Assembly: GCF_943913915.1 (NCBI RefSeq)
Contig: NZ_CALUAA010000009.1
Location: forward strand, 1 to 64,000
Direction of reading: 5' to 3'
Origin: an uncultured Peptoniphilus sp.
GTDB taxonomy: Bacteria; Bacillota; Clostridia; Tissierellales; Peptoniphilaceae
DNA: 64,000 bases
The position numbers and the translations under genes were made by a program. Within the stretch, counting starts at the first letter, position 1; each line of letters begins with the position of its first letter. Below the pieces are notes generated by a model. That model was not told the DNA's origin, searched no databases, and saw only the letters and a program-made list of their open reading frames with translations. Positions 16,218-24,413 of this stretch are shown piece after piece.

Positions 16218-18794
16218 TTATTTATTTAAAGTGTAATCTTCTCCGTCATAATCTACGCTTACATTGTCGCCGTCCATGATCGTTCCCGCAATAAGGGCAC
16301 GGGAAAGTTTGGTCTCGATATGGTTTTGAATATAGCGCTTGACGGGCCTTGCACCGTATTGAACGGTGTAGGCTTCTTCGAGAATTTGATCTTTCGCTTT
16401 ATCCGTTAAGGTGATGGTAATGTTGCGCTCTTCCAAACGTGCGGAGGTTTCTGCGACGGATACGTCGATGATGCGCTTGATTTCATCTCTTTGCAAGGGT
16501 GTAAAGAGCACGATTTCGTCCACACGATTTAAAAATTCCGGACGGAAGTGTGCTTTTAATTGATCGGATACATCTTTCCGAGCTTCTTCGGTAATAGTGC
16601 CGTCGCTTCCCATGCCTTCGATCAGGTCTTGAGATCCGATATTGGAGGTCATAATGATGACGGTGTTTTTAAAGTCCACGGTGCGGCCTTGATTGTCGGT
16701 TAAGCGGCCGTCGTCCAATACTTGCAATAAGATATTAAACACGTCCGGGTGCGCTTTTTCAATTTCGTCGAAGAGAATGACGGAATAAGGTTTTCTTCTG
16801 ACGGCCTCTGTAAGCTGACCGCCTTCGTCATAACCTACATATCCCGGAGGGGAGCCTACGAGACGAGACACGCTGTGTTTTTCCATGTATTCGCTCATGT
16901 CGATGCGAACCATGTTCCGCTCGTCGTCGAAGAGAGCTTCGGTTAAAGCTTTCGCCGTTTCCGTCTTTCCGACACCGGTGGGGCCTAAGAATATAAAACT
17001 TCCGATGGGGCGGTTTTCCGCCTTAAGTCCGGCTCGCGCGCGTAGTACGGCATCGGAGACAGCTTGTGTCGCTTCGTCTTGACCGATGACCCGCTCTTTT
17101 AAGATTTCATCTAAGTGGAGAAGTTTTTCTCTTTCCGTTTCGGCGAGCTTTGTTACGGGAATCCCCGTCCATTTGCTCACGACGGCGGCGATTTCTTCTT
17201 CGCTTACTTCTTCTTTTATAAGCTTTCCTTCGCCTTTTTCCTTCTCTTGTTCCCGCTTGAGTTTTTCTTCCAGCTCGGGAAGTTTGCCGTATTTCAAAGC
17301 GGAAAGTTTTTCCAGATCGTATTTTCTCTCGGCCTCTTCGATTTCGTGACGTACGCGATCGATGGCTTCTTTTAAATTCTTTTCCCCTTCGAGCTCCTTC
17401 TTTTCCGATTCCCAGCGGGCGATAAGAGCGTCGTAGTGAGCCTTTTCCTCGGCCAATTCTCCTTCCAGTATTTCGAGACGTTTTTTCGATGCGTCGTCAG
17501 TTTCTTTTTTAAGAGCTTCCCTCTCGATTTCAAGTTGAAGGATGCGCCGTCTGATTTCGTCGATTTCCGTCGGCATGGATTCAATTTCCGTACGCACCAT
17601 GGCGCAGGCTTCGTCCATTAGGTCGATAGCCTTATCCGGCAGGAAACGATCGGTAATGTAGCGATCACTTAATACCGCCGATTGGATGACGGCGCCGTCG
17701 GAGATGCGAATACCGTGATAGATTTCGTATTTTTCCTTTAAGCCCCTTAAAATGGAAATCGTATCTTCCACCGTAGGTTCGTTTACCTGTACTTTTTGGA
17801 AGCGACGTTCCAATGCCGGATCTTTTTCGATGTATTTACGATACTCATCGAGGGTGGTGGCACCGATGGTACGCAGTTCCCCTCTCGCGAGCATGGGCTT
17901 TAAAAGATTGCCCGCATCCATTGCCCCTTCGCTCTTTCCGGCGCCGACGATGTTGTGAAGCTCGTCGATAAACATGATGATCTCGCCGTCGGAGCTTTTG
18001 ACTTCGTTTAAGACAGCTTTAAGTCGCTCTTCAAATTCACCGCGGTATTTGGCGCCTGCGATGAGCGCCCCCATATCCAGGGAAAAGACGGTTTTATTCT
18101 TAAGTCCGTCAGGCACGTCTCCTGCGATAATCCGTTGGGCCAAACCTTCTACAATGGCGGTCTTACCGACGCCGGGCTCGCCGATTAAGACGGGATTATT
18201 CTTCGTGCGGCGGCTCAAAATGCGAATCACGTGGCGCACTTCCCCGTCGCGACCAATGACCGGGTCCATTTTCCCCTCCGCCGCATCGGCGGTCAGGTCT
18301 CTGCCGTATTTTGTTAAAGCTTCGTAGGTGTCCTCCGGATTGTCACTGGTAACTTTTTGATTGCCGCGTATTTCCTTCAGAGCGCCCATAAAACTCTTCT
18401 CGTCGATATTAAATTCTTTTAAAATACGCTTATTGTTGACCCCGTCGCCTTTGATCATGGCGAGGTAGAGGTGTTCCACACTTACATAACTGTCGCCTAA
18501 TCGCTTCGCTTCTTTTAAAGCGTCGGTCAAGACGCCGTTCATTGCCGAGGACATTCTCGGGTCCGCTCCCGTTTGACGAGAGAGGCGATTAATTTCACGA
18601 TCCACGGCATTTTCCACATCTCGCGGATCGATTTCCATATAATTTAGTACCTTGGGAATAAGCCCCTCATTGTCCGATAAAAGGGCTTTATTTAAGTGGA
18701 GCACATCCACTTGAGGATTCCCGTAATCTTGTGCCAATCGTTGGGCCGTTTCTAAAGCGGCCATGCTTTTTTGAGTAAATTGATCGATTTTCAT
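16218..18794 (-). CDS. clpB: ATP-dependent disaggregase ClpB
   Basis: 858 residues. Two N-terminal Clp repeats (1-145), AAA+ domain 1 with Walker A GEPGVGKT (about 205), a coiled-coil M domain (about 400-530) and AAA+ domain 2 with GPTGVGKT (about 605), then the ClpB-type C-terminal domain. The long M domain separates it from the shorter-linker ClpC encoded at 33.8-36.3 kb. It works with DnaK/DnaJ to solubilise aggregates. Start: ATG at 18794 with GGAG; a GTG two codons earlier overlaps that site. Cotranscribed with the upstream J-protein under CtsR boxes. Confidence 0.97.
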   Translation of the reverse strand: MKIDQFTQKSMAALETAQRLAQDYGNPQVDVLHLNKALLSDNEGLIPKVLNYMEIDPRDVENAVDREINRLSRQTGADPRMSSAMNGVLTDALKEAKRLGDSYVSVEHLYLAMIKGDGVNNKRILKEFNIDEKSFMGALKEIRGNQKVTSDNPEDTYEALTKYGRDLTADAAEGKMDPVIGRDGEVRHVIRILSRRTKNNPVLIGEPGVGKTAIVEGLAQRIIAGDVPDGLKNKTVFSLDMGALIAGAKYRGEFEERLKAVLNEVKSSDGEIIMFIDELHNIVGAGKSEGAMDAGNLLKPMLARGELRTIGATTLDEYRKYIEKDPALERRFQKVQVNEPTVEDTISILRGLKEKYEIYHGIRISDGAVIQSAVLSDRYITDRFLPDKAIDLMDEACAMVRTEIESMPTEIDEIRRRILQLEIEREALKKETDDASKKRLEILEGELAEEKAHYDALIARWESEKKELEGEKNLKEAIDRVRHEIEEAERKYDLEKLSALKYGKLPELEEKLKREQEKEKGEGKLIKEEVSEEEIAAVVSKWTGIPVTKLAETEREKLLHLDEILKERVIGQDEATQAVSDAVLRARAGLKAENRPIGSFIFLGPTGVGKTETAKALTEALFDDERNMVRIDMSEYMEKHSVSRLVGSPPGYVGYDEGGQLTEAVRRKPYSVILFDEIEKAHPDVFNILLQVLDDGRLTDNQGRTVDFKNTVIIMTSNIGSQDLIEGMGSDGTITEEARKDVSDQLKAHFRPEFLNRVDEIVLFTPLQRDEIKRIIDVSVAETSARLEERNITITLTDKAKDQILEEAYTVQYGARPVKRYIQNHIETKLSRALIAGTIMDGDNVSVDYDGEDYTLNK

Positions 18795-18830
18795 AGGCAC
18801 TCCTTTCTTTTAAACCTGATTTATTTTTTA

Positions 18831-19760
18831 TTAATGTTTATAGTTTTCGCCCATGGCCTTGTATTGCGCCTCTTCTTCGGCGCTCAAAGACGTAGGATTG
18901 ATAATATTAAATTGAATGTAGGCATCGCCTTCACGTTTTTTTAGATCTTTAAAGCCTTTTTTAGCTAAGCGCAGCTTGGAGCCGCCTTTCGTTTTTTCCG
19001 GTACCTTGACGCGGAGCTTTCCGGCGGGAAGTTCCACCTCGACACGATCGCCGAAATAAGCCTCCCAGGGATAGATGTCCTTTTGAACGGTAAGGTCCAA
19101 ACCGTCCATCACAGTTCCCTTCGGAAGATTAATGTGGATCTTAAAGAGAATGTCTCCGTCTACTCCGAACTTATCTCCGCGCACTTTGACCTTCTTACCT
19201 TCCGTAATACCGGCGGGCACTTTTACGAGCACATCCACCGGTTGATTATTGACGGTTAAGCTCACATTTCGATTGACGCCTTTGTAGGCATCTCCCAGAG
19301 AAATGGTGAAATCGGTATTGTATTGGGTGCGCGCAGCACGGCCTCCGCCGGTTGCTCCTCCTCCGCTGAAGCCGCCAAAAATGTCAGACATATTAAAACT
19401 TCGACTTCTCCTCTTGCCGCCTCCTGCAGATGATGCGCCGCCGAAGAACATATCGAAGAAATCACTGAAATCTCCTCCGCCTCCGGTGGTGTAAGAGTAG
19501 CCGTATTGAGACGGATCGAAATTCATGCCGCCTGTAAAGTTTCCGCTGCTTCCGAATGTATCGTAGGTCTTCCGTTTTTCAGGATCGGAGAGGACTTCGT
19601 AGGCTTCGTTTATTTCTTTAAATTTTTCTTGAGCCTGCTTATCGTCCGGGTGTAGGTCCGGGTGATATTGCTTCGCTAATTTTCGATAGGCTTTTTTTAT
19701 AGTCTTATCATCGGCATCTTTATCGATGCCCAACACTTTATAATAATCTTTGTATTCCAT
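18831..19760 (-). CDS. Class B DnaJ-like co-chaperone (CbpA type)
   Basis: 309 residues. J domain at 1-70 with the invariant HPD (QYHPDLHPDD), a Gly/Phe/Ser-rich stretch at about 75-135 (FGGFSGGGATGGGRAARTQ) and two beta-barrel C-terminal substrate domains. The CxxCxGxG zinc finger of true DnaJ is absent, so it is a CbpA/DnaJ class B protein. It stimulates Hsp70 ATPase and hands over clients. It is 36 nt upstream of clpB, and the shared CtsR-flanked promoter suggests a DnaK-ClpB disaggregation unit. Confidence 0.92.
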   Translation of the reverse strand: MEYKDYYKVLGIDKDADDKTIKKAYRKLAKQYHPDLHPDDKQAQEKFKEINEAYEVLSDPEKRKTYDTFGSSGNFTGGMNFDPSQYGYSYTTGGGGDFSDFFDMFFGGASSAGGGKRRSRSFNMSDIFGGFSGGGATGGGRAARTQYNTDFTISLGDAYKGVNRNVSLTVNNQPVDVLVKVPAGITEGKKVKVRGDKFGVDGDILFKIHINLPKGTVMDGLDLTVQKDIYPWEAYFGDRVEVELPAGKLRVKVPEKTKGGSKLRLAKKGFKDLKKREGDAYIQFNIINPTSLSAEEEAQYKAMGENYKH

Positions 19761-19775
19761 ACATCACCTCAACCT

Positions 19776-19792
19776 GTTGACTTTCTTTGACC
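19776..19792 (-). promoter_or_regulatory. CtsR operator, proximal
   Basis: Minus strand GGTCAAA-GAA-AGTCAAC. It matches the CtsR heptamer direct repeat (RGTCAAA-N3-RGTCAAA) at 13 of 14 repeat positions. It lies just downstream of the -10 box, where bound repressor would block initiation. Confidence 0.82.
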
Positions 19793-19800
19793 TTACTTTC

Positions 19801-19828
19801 ATTATACCAGCTCAATCCTAAATTGCAA
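19801..19828 (-). promoter_or_regulatory. Promoter of the dnaJ-like/clpB operon
   Basis: -35 TTGCAA (19823-19828), 16-nt spacer, -10 TATAAT (19801-19806), bracketed by two CtsR boxes. Confidence 0.75.
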
Positions 19829-19835
19829 GCTTTTT

Positions 19836-19852
19836 TCTGACTATATTTGACC
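19836..19852 (-). promoter_or_regulatory. CtsR operator, distal
   Basis: Minus strand GGTCAAA-TAT-AGTCAGA, one base off the heptamer repeat. It lies upstream of the -35 box, with its centre 60 bp from that of the proximal box. Confidence 0.75.
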
Positions 19853-19883
19853 ACTGATTTGTAATTTTATTTCTCAATTGAAA

Positions 19884-19912
19884 CACAAAAAAAGCCCGCT
19901 GTCGCAGGCTCA
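19884..19912 (-). terminator. Terminator of the FMN reductase gene
   Basis: Stem AGCCTGC-GACA-GCGGGCT followed by TTTTTTT on the minus strand, directly after the stop codon. Confidence 0.88.
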
Positions 19913-19916
19913 TTTT

Positions 19917-20462
19917 TTAGAAGCGTTCTACATGTTGAACGAAAGCGTCGATGAAGCTTTGTAAAAATTCCTTCGTTTCCTCTACCATTTCTCCTTTTTC
20001 ATCGAAGAGATCCGCTACATTGGCAAGATACACTTCCGGCTGTTGTAAGGGAATAATATTGGTAAAGATAAAATTTTGGCGCAAGGCCATGTTTCCCTCC
20101 ATGCCACCGGAGGTTCCGATAGAAGCACTTGCTACAGCTGCAGGTTTTCCGTCCCATTTGCTTTCGCCATAGGGTCGACTGGCGACGTCGATGGCATTTT
20201 TAATTGCCGGGGGTACGGAGCGATTATACTCCGGTGTAAAAAAGATAAATCCGTCCGACGCCTCTACCTTTTCTCTGAAGGGTGCGTAGCTTGCAGGCTC
20301 CATGCCGGGCGCTTCGAAATCTTCGTTGTATAGAGGAAGATCACCGATTTCGATAAAGTTCGCTTCATATCCTTCAGGGAACATCGCCTTTATAACTTGG
20401 GCAACTTTACGATTCCAGGATTCCTTGCGCAAAGACCCCACGATTAAACCTATTTTTTTCAT
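19917..20462 (-). CDS. NADPH-dependent FMN reductase family protein
   Basis: 181 residues, flavodoxin-like fold of the FMN_red family. The phosphate-binding loop GSLRKESWNRKVA is at about 9-21 and the flavin-contacting motif PEYNRSVPPAIKNAID at about 77-92. Relatives reduce quinones, chromate or azo dyes with NAD(P)H through FMN; the physiological substrate is unknown. Monocistronic with its own terminator. A 7-bp inverted repeat (TTCGGCT / AGCCGAA) spans its upstream region and might be regulatory. Confidence 0.88.
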   Translation of the reverse strand: MKKIGLIVGSLRKESWNRKVAQVIKAMFPEGYEANFIEIGDLPLYNEDFEAPGMEPASYAPFREKVEASDGFIFFTPEYNRSVPPAIKNAIDVASRPYGESKWDGKPAAVASASIGTSGGMEGNMALRQNFIFTNIIPLQQPEVYLANVADLFDEKGEMVEETKEFLQSFIDAFVQHVERF

Positions 20463-20531
20463 TTATCTTCATCCTTTCGGCTGTTAATTTATTCTTACAA
20501 GATATATAGCCGAAAAAATAAAAGCTAAACA

Positions 20532-20996
20532 TCAGCGATCCACGTAACGCTTCAAGTCCCGCTCGATATCCCGCTTTTTAATGGTCTCCCGTTTATCATG
20601 GAGTTTTTTACCTTTCGCCTCGGCGATGGAAATCTTTACTTTTCCGCGACTTAAATAGGCGCTTAAAGGCACGATGGTATAGCCTTCCTGATCCCGGGCT
20701 TTTTGCAGTTTCAAAATTTCCCGCTTGTGCATTAAGAGCTTGCGCTTGCGAAGGGGATCGGTATTGAAGCGATTCCCCTGCTCGTAGGGAGAAATGTGCA
20801 TGCCCTCGATGAAGATCTCGCCATTCTCAATGGAGCAGTATGCTTCTTTAAGGTTCACGCTGCCTTGGCGCATACTCTTTACTTCCGTTCCCTTCAAGGC
20901 GATGCCCGCCTCATAGGTTTCCTCAATGAAGTACTCGTGGCGTGCCTTACGATTGGTGGCCAATGTGCCGGGATTTGTCTTTTTATTTTTCGCCAT
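20532..20996 (-). CDS. smpB: SsrA-binding protein SmpB
   Basis: 154 residues from MAKNKKTNPGTLATNRKA. Signatures are NRKARHEYFIEETYEAGIAL and the C-terminal basic tail KKLHDKRETIKKRD that enters the decoding centre. SmpB carries tmRNA to stalled ribosomes. Possible starts exist 9-12 bases upstream, inside rnr. The gene overlaps the rnr end by 14 nt and is the last of ddl-rnr-smpB. The ssrA RNA gene was not found nearby. Confidence 0.95.
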   Translation of the reverse strand: MAKNKKTNPGTLATNRKARHEYFIEETYEAGIALKGTEVKSMRQGSVNLKEAYCSIENGEIFIEGMHISPYEQGNRFNTDPLRKRKLLMHKREILKLQKARDQEGYTIVPLSAYLSRGKVKISIAEAKGKKLHDKRETIKKRDIERDLKRYVDR

Positions 20997-23103
20997 GGTC
21001 TTCATCACCTTCCATTTGGAAATCGATGCGTCCCAATATGGGATCGGCCCCTACGACAACGATGCGCACAGGGTCTCCCATGTGGATGGTCTTTTGTGTC
21101 CTTTCGCCGATAGCCACGTAGTTTTCCTCATCGAAGCGATAAAAATCATCCATAGAGGCGTAGCCCACAAGACCTTCCACCGTATTGTCCAGTTCGCAGA
21201 AAATACCGAAGGAGGTAATCCCCGATACCTTCGCGTCGAAATGTTCGCCGATATGATCGTACATATACTGTGCCATTTTCACATCCACTACCTTGCGCTC
21301 CGCCTCCTGCGCGGCTTTTTCCGTAGCGGAAATATGTTCGGCAATATCGCCGAAAGTAGCCTTGTATTCGTCGATTAAGTGCTGATTTAATTCGTGGTTA
21401 AGATCTTCTTTAATGACGCGATGAATGGTAAGGTCGGCGTAGCGGCGAATGGGCGAGGTAAAGTGTGAGTAGTATTCCGCCGCAAGGCCGAAGTGCATAT
21501 AGCGTTCGTCGCTGTAGCGGGCCTTTTGCATACTTCTGAGCACCATGGTCTGCACCAGACTTTCCTCATCTTTTCCCTCTACTTTTTGCGTGAGCTCTTG
21601 AATATCCTTCGGCGTAATATCTTTCGTAAGATCCAGGTGATAGCCGAAAGGTCGGATGACGGAGTTTAAAAGCTCCAATTTTTCCGCCGTAGGCTCTTCG
21701 TGAACACGGTAGAGGAAAGGAAGCTTCTTTTTCGAATACTCTTCGCTTACCAGTTCATTAGCGAGGAGCATAAATTCCTCGATCAACTGATTAGCTTCCC
21801 GCTGATCGGACACAGTGATCTTAATGGGATGCCCCTTATCGTCCAGTTCGATATAAGGTTCTTTAAATGAAAAGTCGATATTGCCTCGATGATCCCGCAT
21901 CTTCTTGCGGTTCTTGGCGATGGTATTTAGAATCGTAAGTTCTTCTGTCAAATCCCTCAGGGAGTCATCCACACGAAGACCCTCTAAAAAGTCGCTGACA
22001 TCGGTGTAGACCAATCGCCGATCACTATTGATCACCGTCTCCATAATGCTGTGGCCGTATACCTTTCCCTTGTCGTCCAATTCCACAACGACGCTTAAGC
22101 AGAGGCGGTCCACTCCTTCGTTCAGGGAGCAAATGCCGTTTGAAAGTTCTTTGGGAAGCATGGGGAGTACTTCATTGATTAAGTAGACGCTGTTGCCCCG
22201 TTGATAGGCCTCTTCGTCTAAGGCGCTTCCCGCCTTTACATATTCCGCCACATCGGCGATGTGAATGCCGATTTGATAATGGCCGTTCGGAAGCTCTTCC
22301 ACCGACAAAGCGTCGTCGAAGTCTTTACTGTCGGCGCCGTCGATGGTAAAGGTGGTGGCGGAGCGGAAATCTTCCCGCTTTTGAGCGACTTCCTTACTTA
22401 CTTCCCGAGGCATGCGCCTAGCCTCGTCGAGAACTTCTTTCGGAAATTCCAGATCTAGACCCATGGCGTAGGCAATGCTTAAAATATCCACGCCCTTTTC
22501 GTCGGGATAGCCCAAAACTTCTACAATTTTTCCCTCGGCTTTTTTGTCGTCGGAGGGAAAGCGCTCGATATCCACGACAACCTTCTGTCCGGATTTCGCA
22601 CCATTTTTAGAGCGACTGGGGATAAAGATATCTTCTGATATCTTTTTTTCATCGGGCATGACAAATCCAAATTTCCCCGCATCGTCGTAAACGCCGACGA
22701 CACGCTCGTTGCTTCTGTCTAAAACCGCAACGACGCGGCCCTCTTCTCCTTTCGAAGGATCCTTCGGCGCAATTTCCTTTACGAGGACGCGGTCATTATG
22801 CATGGCGGAATTGATCTTGGTGCGGTGAATGTAAAGATCGTCCTGATCCTCGTCATCGGCGACGAAAAATCCGAATCCTTTTTCATTCCCCTGTAAACGC
22901 CCCACCATAAGCCCTTCGTTTTTACTGGAATGATAGCGGCTTTCCTCGTCGCGATAAAGACTCCCGTCTTTTATCATTTCCTTCAAAAGCATCTTCATTT
23001 CCTTTTGTAAATTCGGATTGACTTGAAGCGCCTTGAAAAGAGTGCGCTCGGAAAGGGGGCCCTCCTTTTCAATTGTTTCTAACACACGTTCGCGTATGGT
23101 CAT
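20983..23103 (-). CDS. rnr: Ribonuclease R
   Basis: 706 residues. N-terminal winged-helix region (RERVLETIEKEGPLSERTL), two cold-shock-type RNA-binding domains, the RNB catalytic domain with the metal cluster GADSKDFDDALSVE at about 255-268, and a C-terminal S1 domain (HFDAKVSGITSFGIFCEL). It degrades structured RNA 3' to 5' and, with SmpB-tmRNA, clears faulty mRNAs, which fits its coupling to smpB. The start is 18 bases after ddl. Confidence 0.96.
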   Translation of the reverse strand: MTIRERVLETIEKEGPLSERTLFKALQVNPNLQKEMKMLLKEMIKDGSLYRDEESRYHSSKNEGLMVGRLQGNEKGFGFFVADDEDQDDLYIHRTKINSAMHNDRVLVKEIAPKDPSKGEEGRVVAVLDRSNERVVGVYDDAGKFGFVMPDEKKISEDIFIPSRSKNGAKSGQKVVVDIERFPSDDKKAEGKIVEVLGYPDEKGVDILSIAYAMGLDLEFPKEVLDEARRMPREVSKEVAQKREDFRSATTFTIDGADSKDFDDALSVEELPNGHYQIGIHIADVAEYVKAGSALDEEAYQRGNSVYLINEVLPMLPKELSNGICSLNEGVDRLCLSVVVELDDKGKVYGHSIMETVINSDRRLVYTDVSDFLEGLRVDDSLRDLTEELTILNTIAKNRKKMRDHRGNIDFSFKEPYIELDDKGHPIKITVSDQREANQLIEEFMLLANELVSEEYSKKKLPFLYRVHEEPTAEKLELLNSVIRPFGYHLDLTKDITPKDIQELTQKVEGKDEESLVQTMVLRSMQKARYSDERYMHFGLAAEYYSHFTSPIRRYADLTIHRVIKEDLNHELNQHLIDEYKATFGDIAEHISATEKAAQEAERKVVDVKMAQYMYDHIGEHFDAKVSGITSFGIFCELDNTVEGLVGYASMDDFYRFDEENYVAIGERTQKTIHMGDPVRIVVVGADPILGRIDFQMEGDEDHGEK

Positions 23104-23121
23104 GCGACCTCCTTCATGTTC

Positions 23122-24297
23122 TTAAAGTTTACTCCCGTATCCGGTCTTGGAAAACAAATTGGACTCGTAGCTGTACATATTTTCCCCGCGCTCGCCGGCA
23201 CGAGTTTCTCCGTATTCAATGACCCGACCGAGAAGCTCGCTAAAGGAAATACCGAGAGGTTCCCAGAGGTAAAATCCCATGGAGCCGGGTAAAGTGTTGA
23301 TCTCATTGACAACTGTACCCGATTCGGTTACGAGAAAATCAATTCGGGCAGTGCCGCAGGCATCGATGGCGGTAAAAGCCTTCTTCGCTAACTCTTCAAT
23401 TTCCTTCTTTAAATCTTCATCTACATCGGCCGGGCAGTTGCGGGCATTGCCTTCTTTGGACCCGCCGGTTTTTTTATTGCCGCTTACATATTTGTCTTCA
23501 AAGCTTAAGAGTTCTTTCCACCCCAGAGGTTCTTCCAAGGCAGATGTCATCACATCCCCTGCATAGCCTAAAACCGCACAGTTAATTTCTCTCGGGTTTT
23601 CCGCCGCCTCTTCCACTAAAATCTTGCGATCGTATTGGCAGGCGAGATCCATGGCCTCATCTAATTCGGAAGCGTCCTTTACTTTGCTGATGCCAATGGA
23701 GGATCCCAGGTTCACAGGCTTTACAAACACGGGGTAGCCGATTTTTTCAACGGCATCTCGCACTCTGTCCTTGTCCTCTTGCCACTCTCTGCGGTAAAAA
23801 GCTTCCCCGTTCATCACGGGAATGCCGTGGGAGCGGAACACATCTTTCATAATCTTCTTATCCATGCCTACGGCGGCGGATAAGGTGGAGCAGCCGATAT
23901 AGGGAATGTTCAGCGTGTCGAAGTAGCCTTGAATGGAGCCGTCTTCGCCGAAGGTACCGTGAAGGGCCGTAAAGACCATGTCCACATCGGCGTAAATCGC
24001 TTCTTTTTCTCCGCCTTTAGAAAAGAGACCGCCCTTTTCTTCCACTTTATGGTAAAGCTTGCAGTCGTTAATATCCGCTTTGAAATAGACATCGTAGGTG
24101 CCGGAGAAATCGCCGGATTTAAAGGTTTTGAAATTCTTTAAATTCTCTCCGCCTAAAAAACGTCCGTCTTTCGTTACATAGACCGGCACGGCGTCGTATT
24201 TCGTCTTATCCAGATTTTCAATAACCTGCATCCCGGTAATAACACTTACCTCGTGTTCCACACTCCGTCCACCGAAAAATACAGCAATAGTTTTCAT
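23122..24297 (-). CDS. ddl: D-alanine--D-alanine ligase
   Basis: 391 residues, ATP-grasp enzyme making D-Ala-D-Ala for peptidoglycan. N-terminal FGGRSVEHEVSVITG (about 8-22) binds the first D-Ala; the ATP-grasp core includes KPVNLGSSIGISK and the metal/phosphate motif near RIDFLV...VNEINTLPGSMGF. The length is a little above many Ddl proteins because of an insertion around YVSGNKKTGGSKEGN. It starts the ddl-rnr-smpB transcript and lies next to the murF-like gene, so cell-wall steps are grouped. Confidence 0.95.
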   Translation of the reverse strand: MKTIAVFFGGRSVEHEVSVITGMQVIENLDKTKYDAVPVYVTKDGRFLGGENLKNFKTFKSGDFSGTYDVYFKADINDCKLYHKVEEKGGLFSKGGEKEAIYADVDMVFTALHGTFGEDGSIQGYFDTLNIPYIGCSTLSAAVGMDKKIMKDVFRSHGIPVMNGEAFYRREWQEDKDRVRDAVEKIGYPVFVKPVNLGSSIGISKVKDASELDEAMDLACQYDRKILVEEAAENPREINCAVLGYAGDVMTSALEEPLGWKELLSFEDKYVSGNKKTGGSKEGNARNCPADVDEDLKKEIEELAKKAFTAIDACGTARIDFLVTESGTVVNEINTLPGSMGFYLWEPLGISFSELLGRVIEYGETRAGERGENMYSYESNLFSKTGYGSKL

Positions 24298-24380
24298 TCT
24301 TAATCCTCCCAGATCATTAGTCGTTAGTCGTTGTTTATTTTAACATAATCTTTTCTATATGGCTCGCGCTAATACTGCAA

Positions 24381-24410
24381 AGAAAGGAGCGAACCTATTG
24401 TTCGCTCCTT
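24381..24410 (-). terminator. Terminator of the hydrolase/murF-like operon
   Basis: Perfect 10-bp stem AGGAGCGAAC / GTTCGCTCCT with a five-base loop, followed by TTCTTT on the minus strand. Confidence 0.85.
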
Positions 24411-24413
24411 CCT

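Noticed and set aside
18831..19760. Canonical DnaJ
   Set aside because: The CxxCxGxG zinc-finger repeats are absent between the Gly/Phe-rich part and the C-terminal domain, so the class B label is used.
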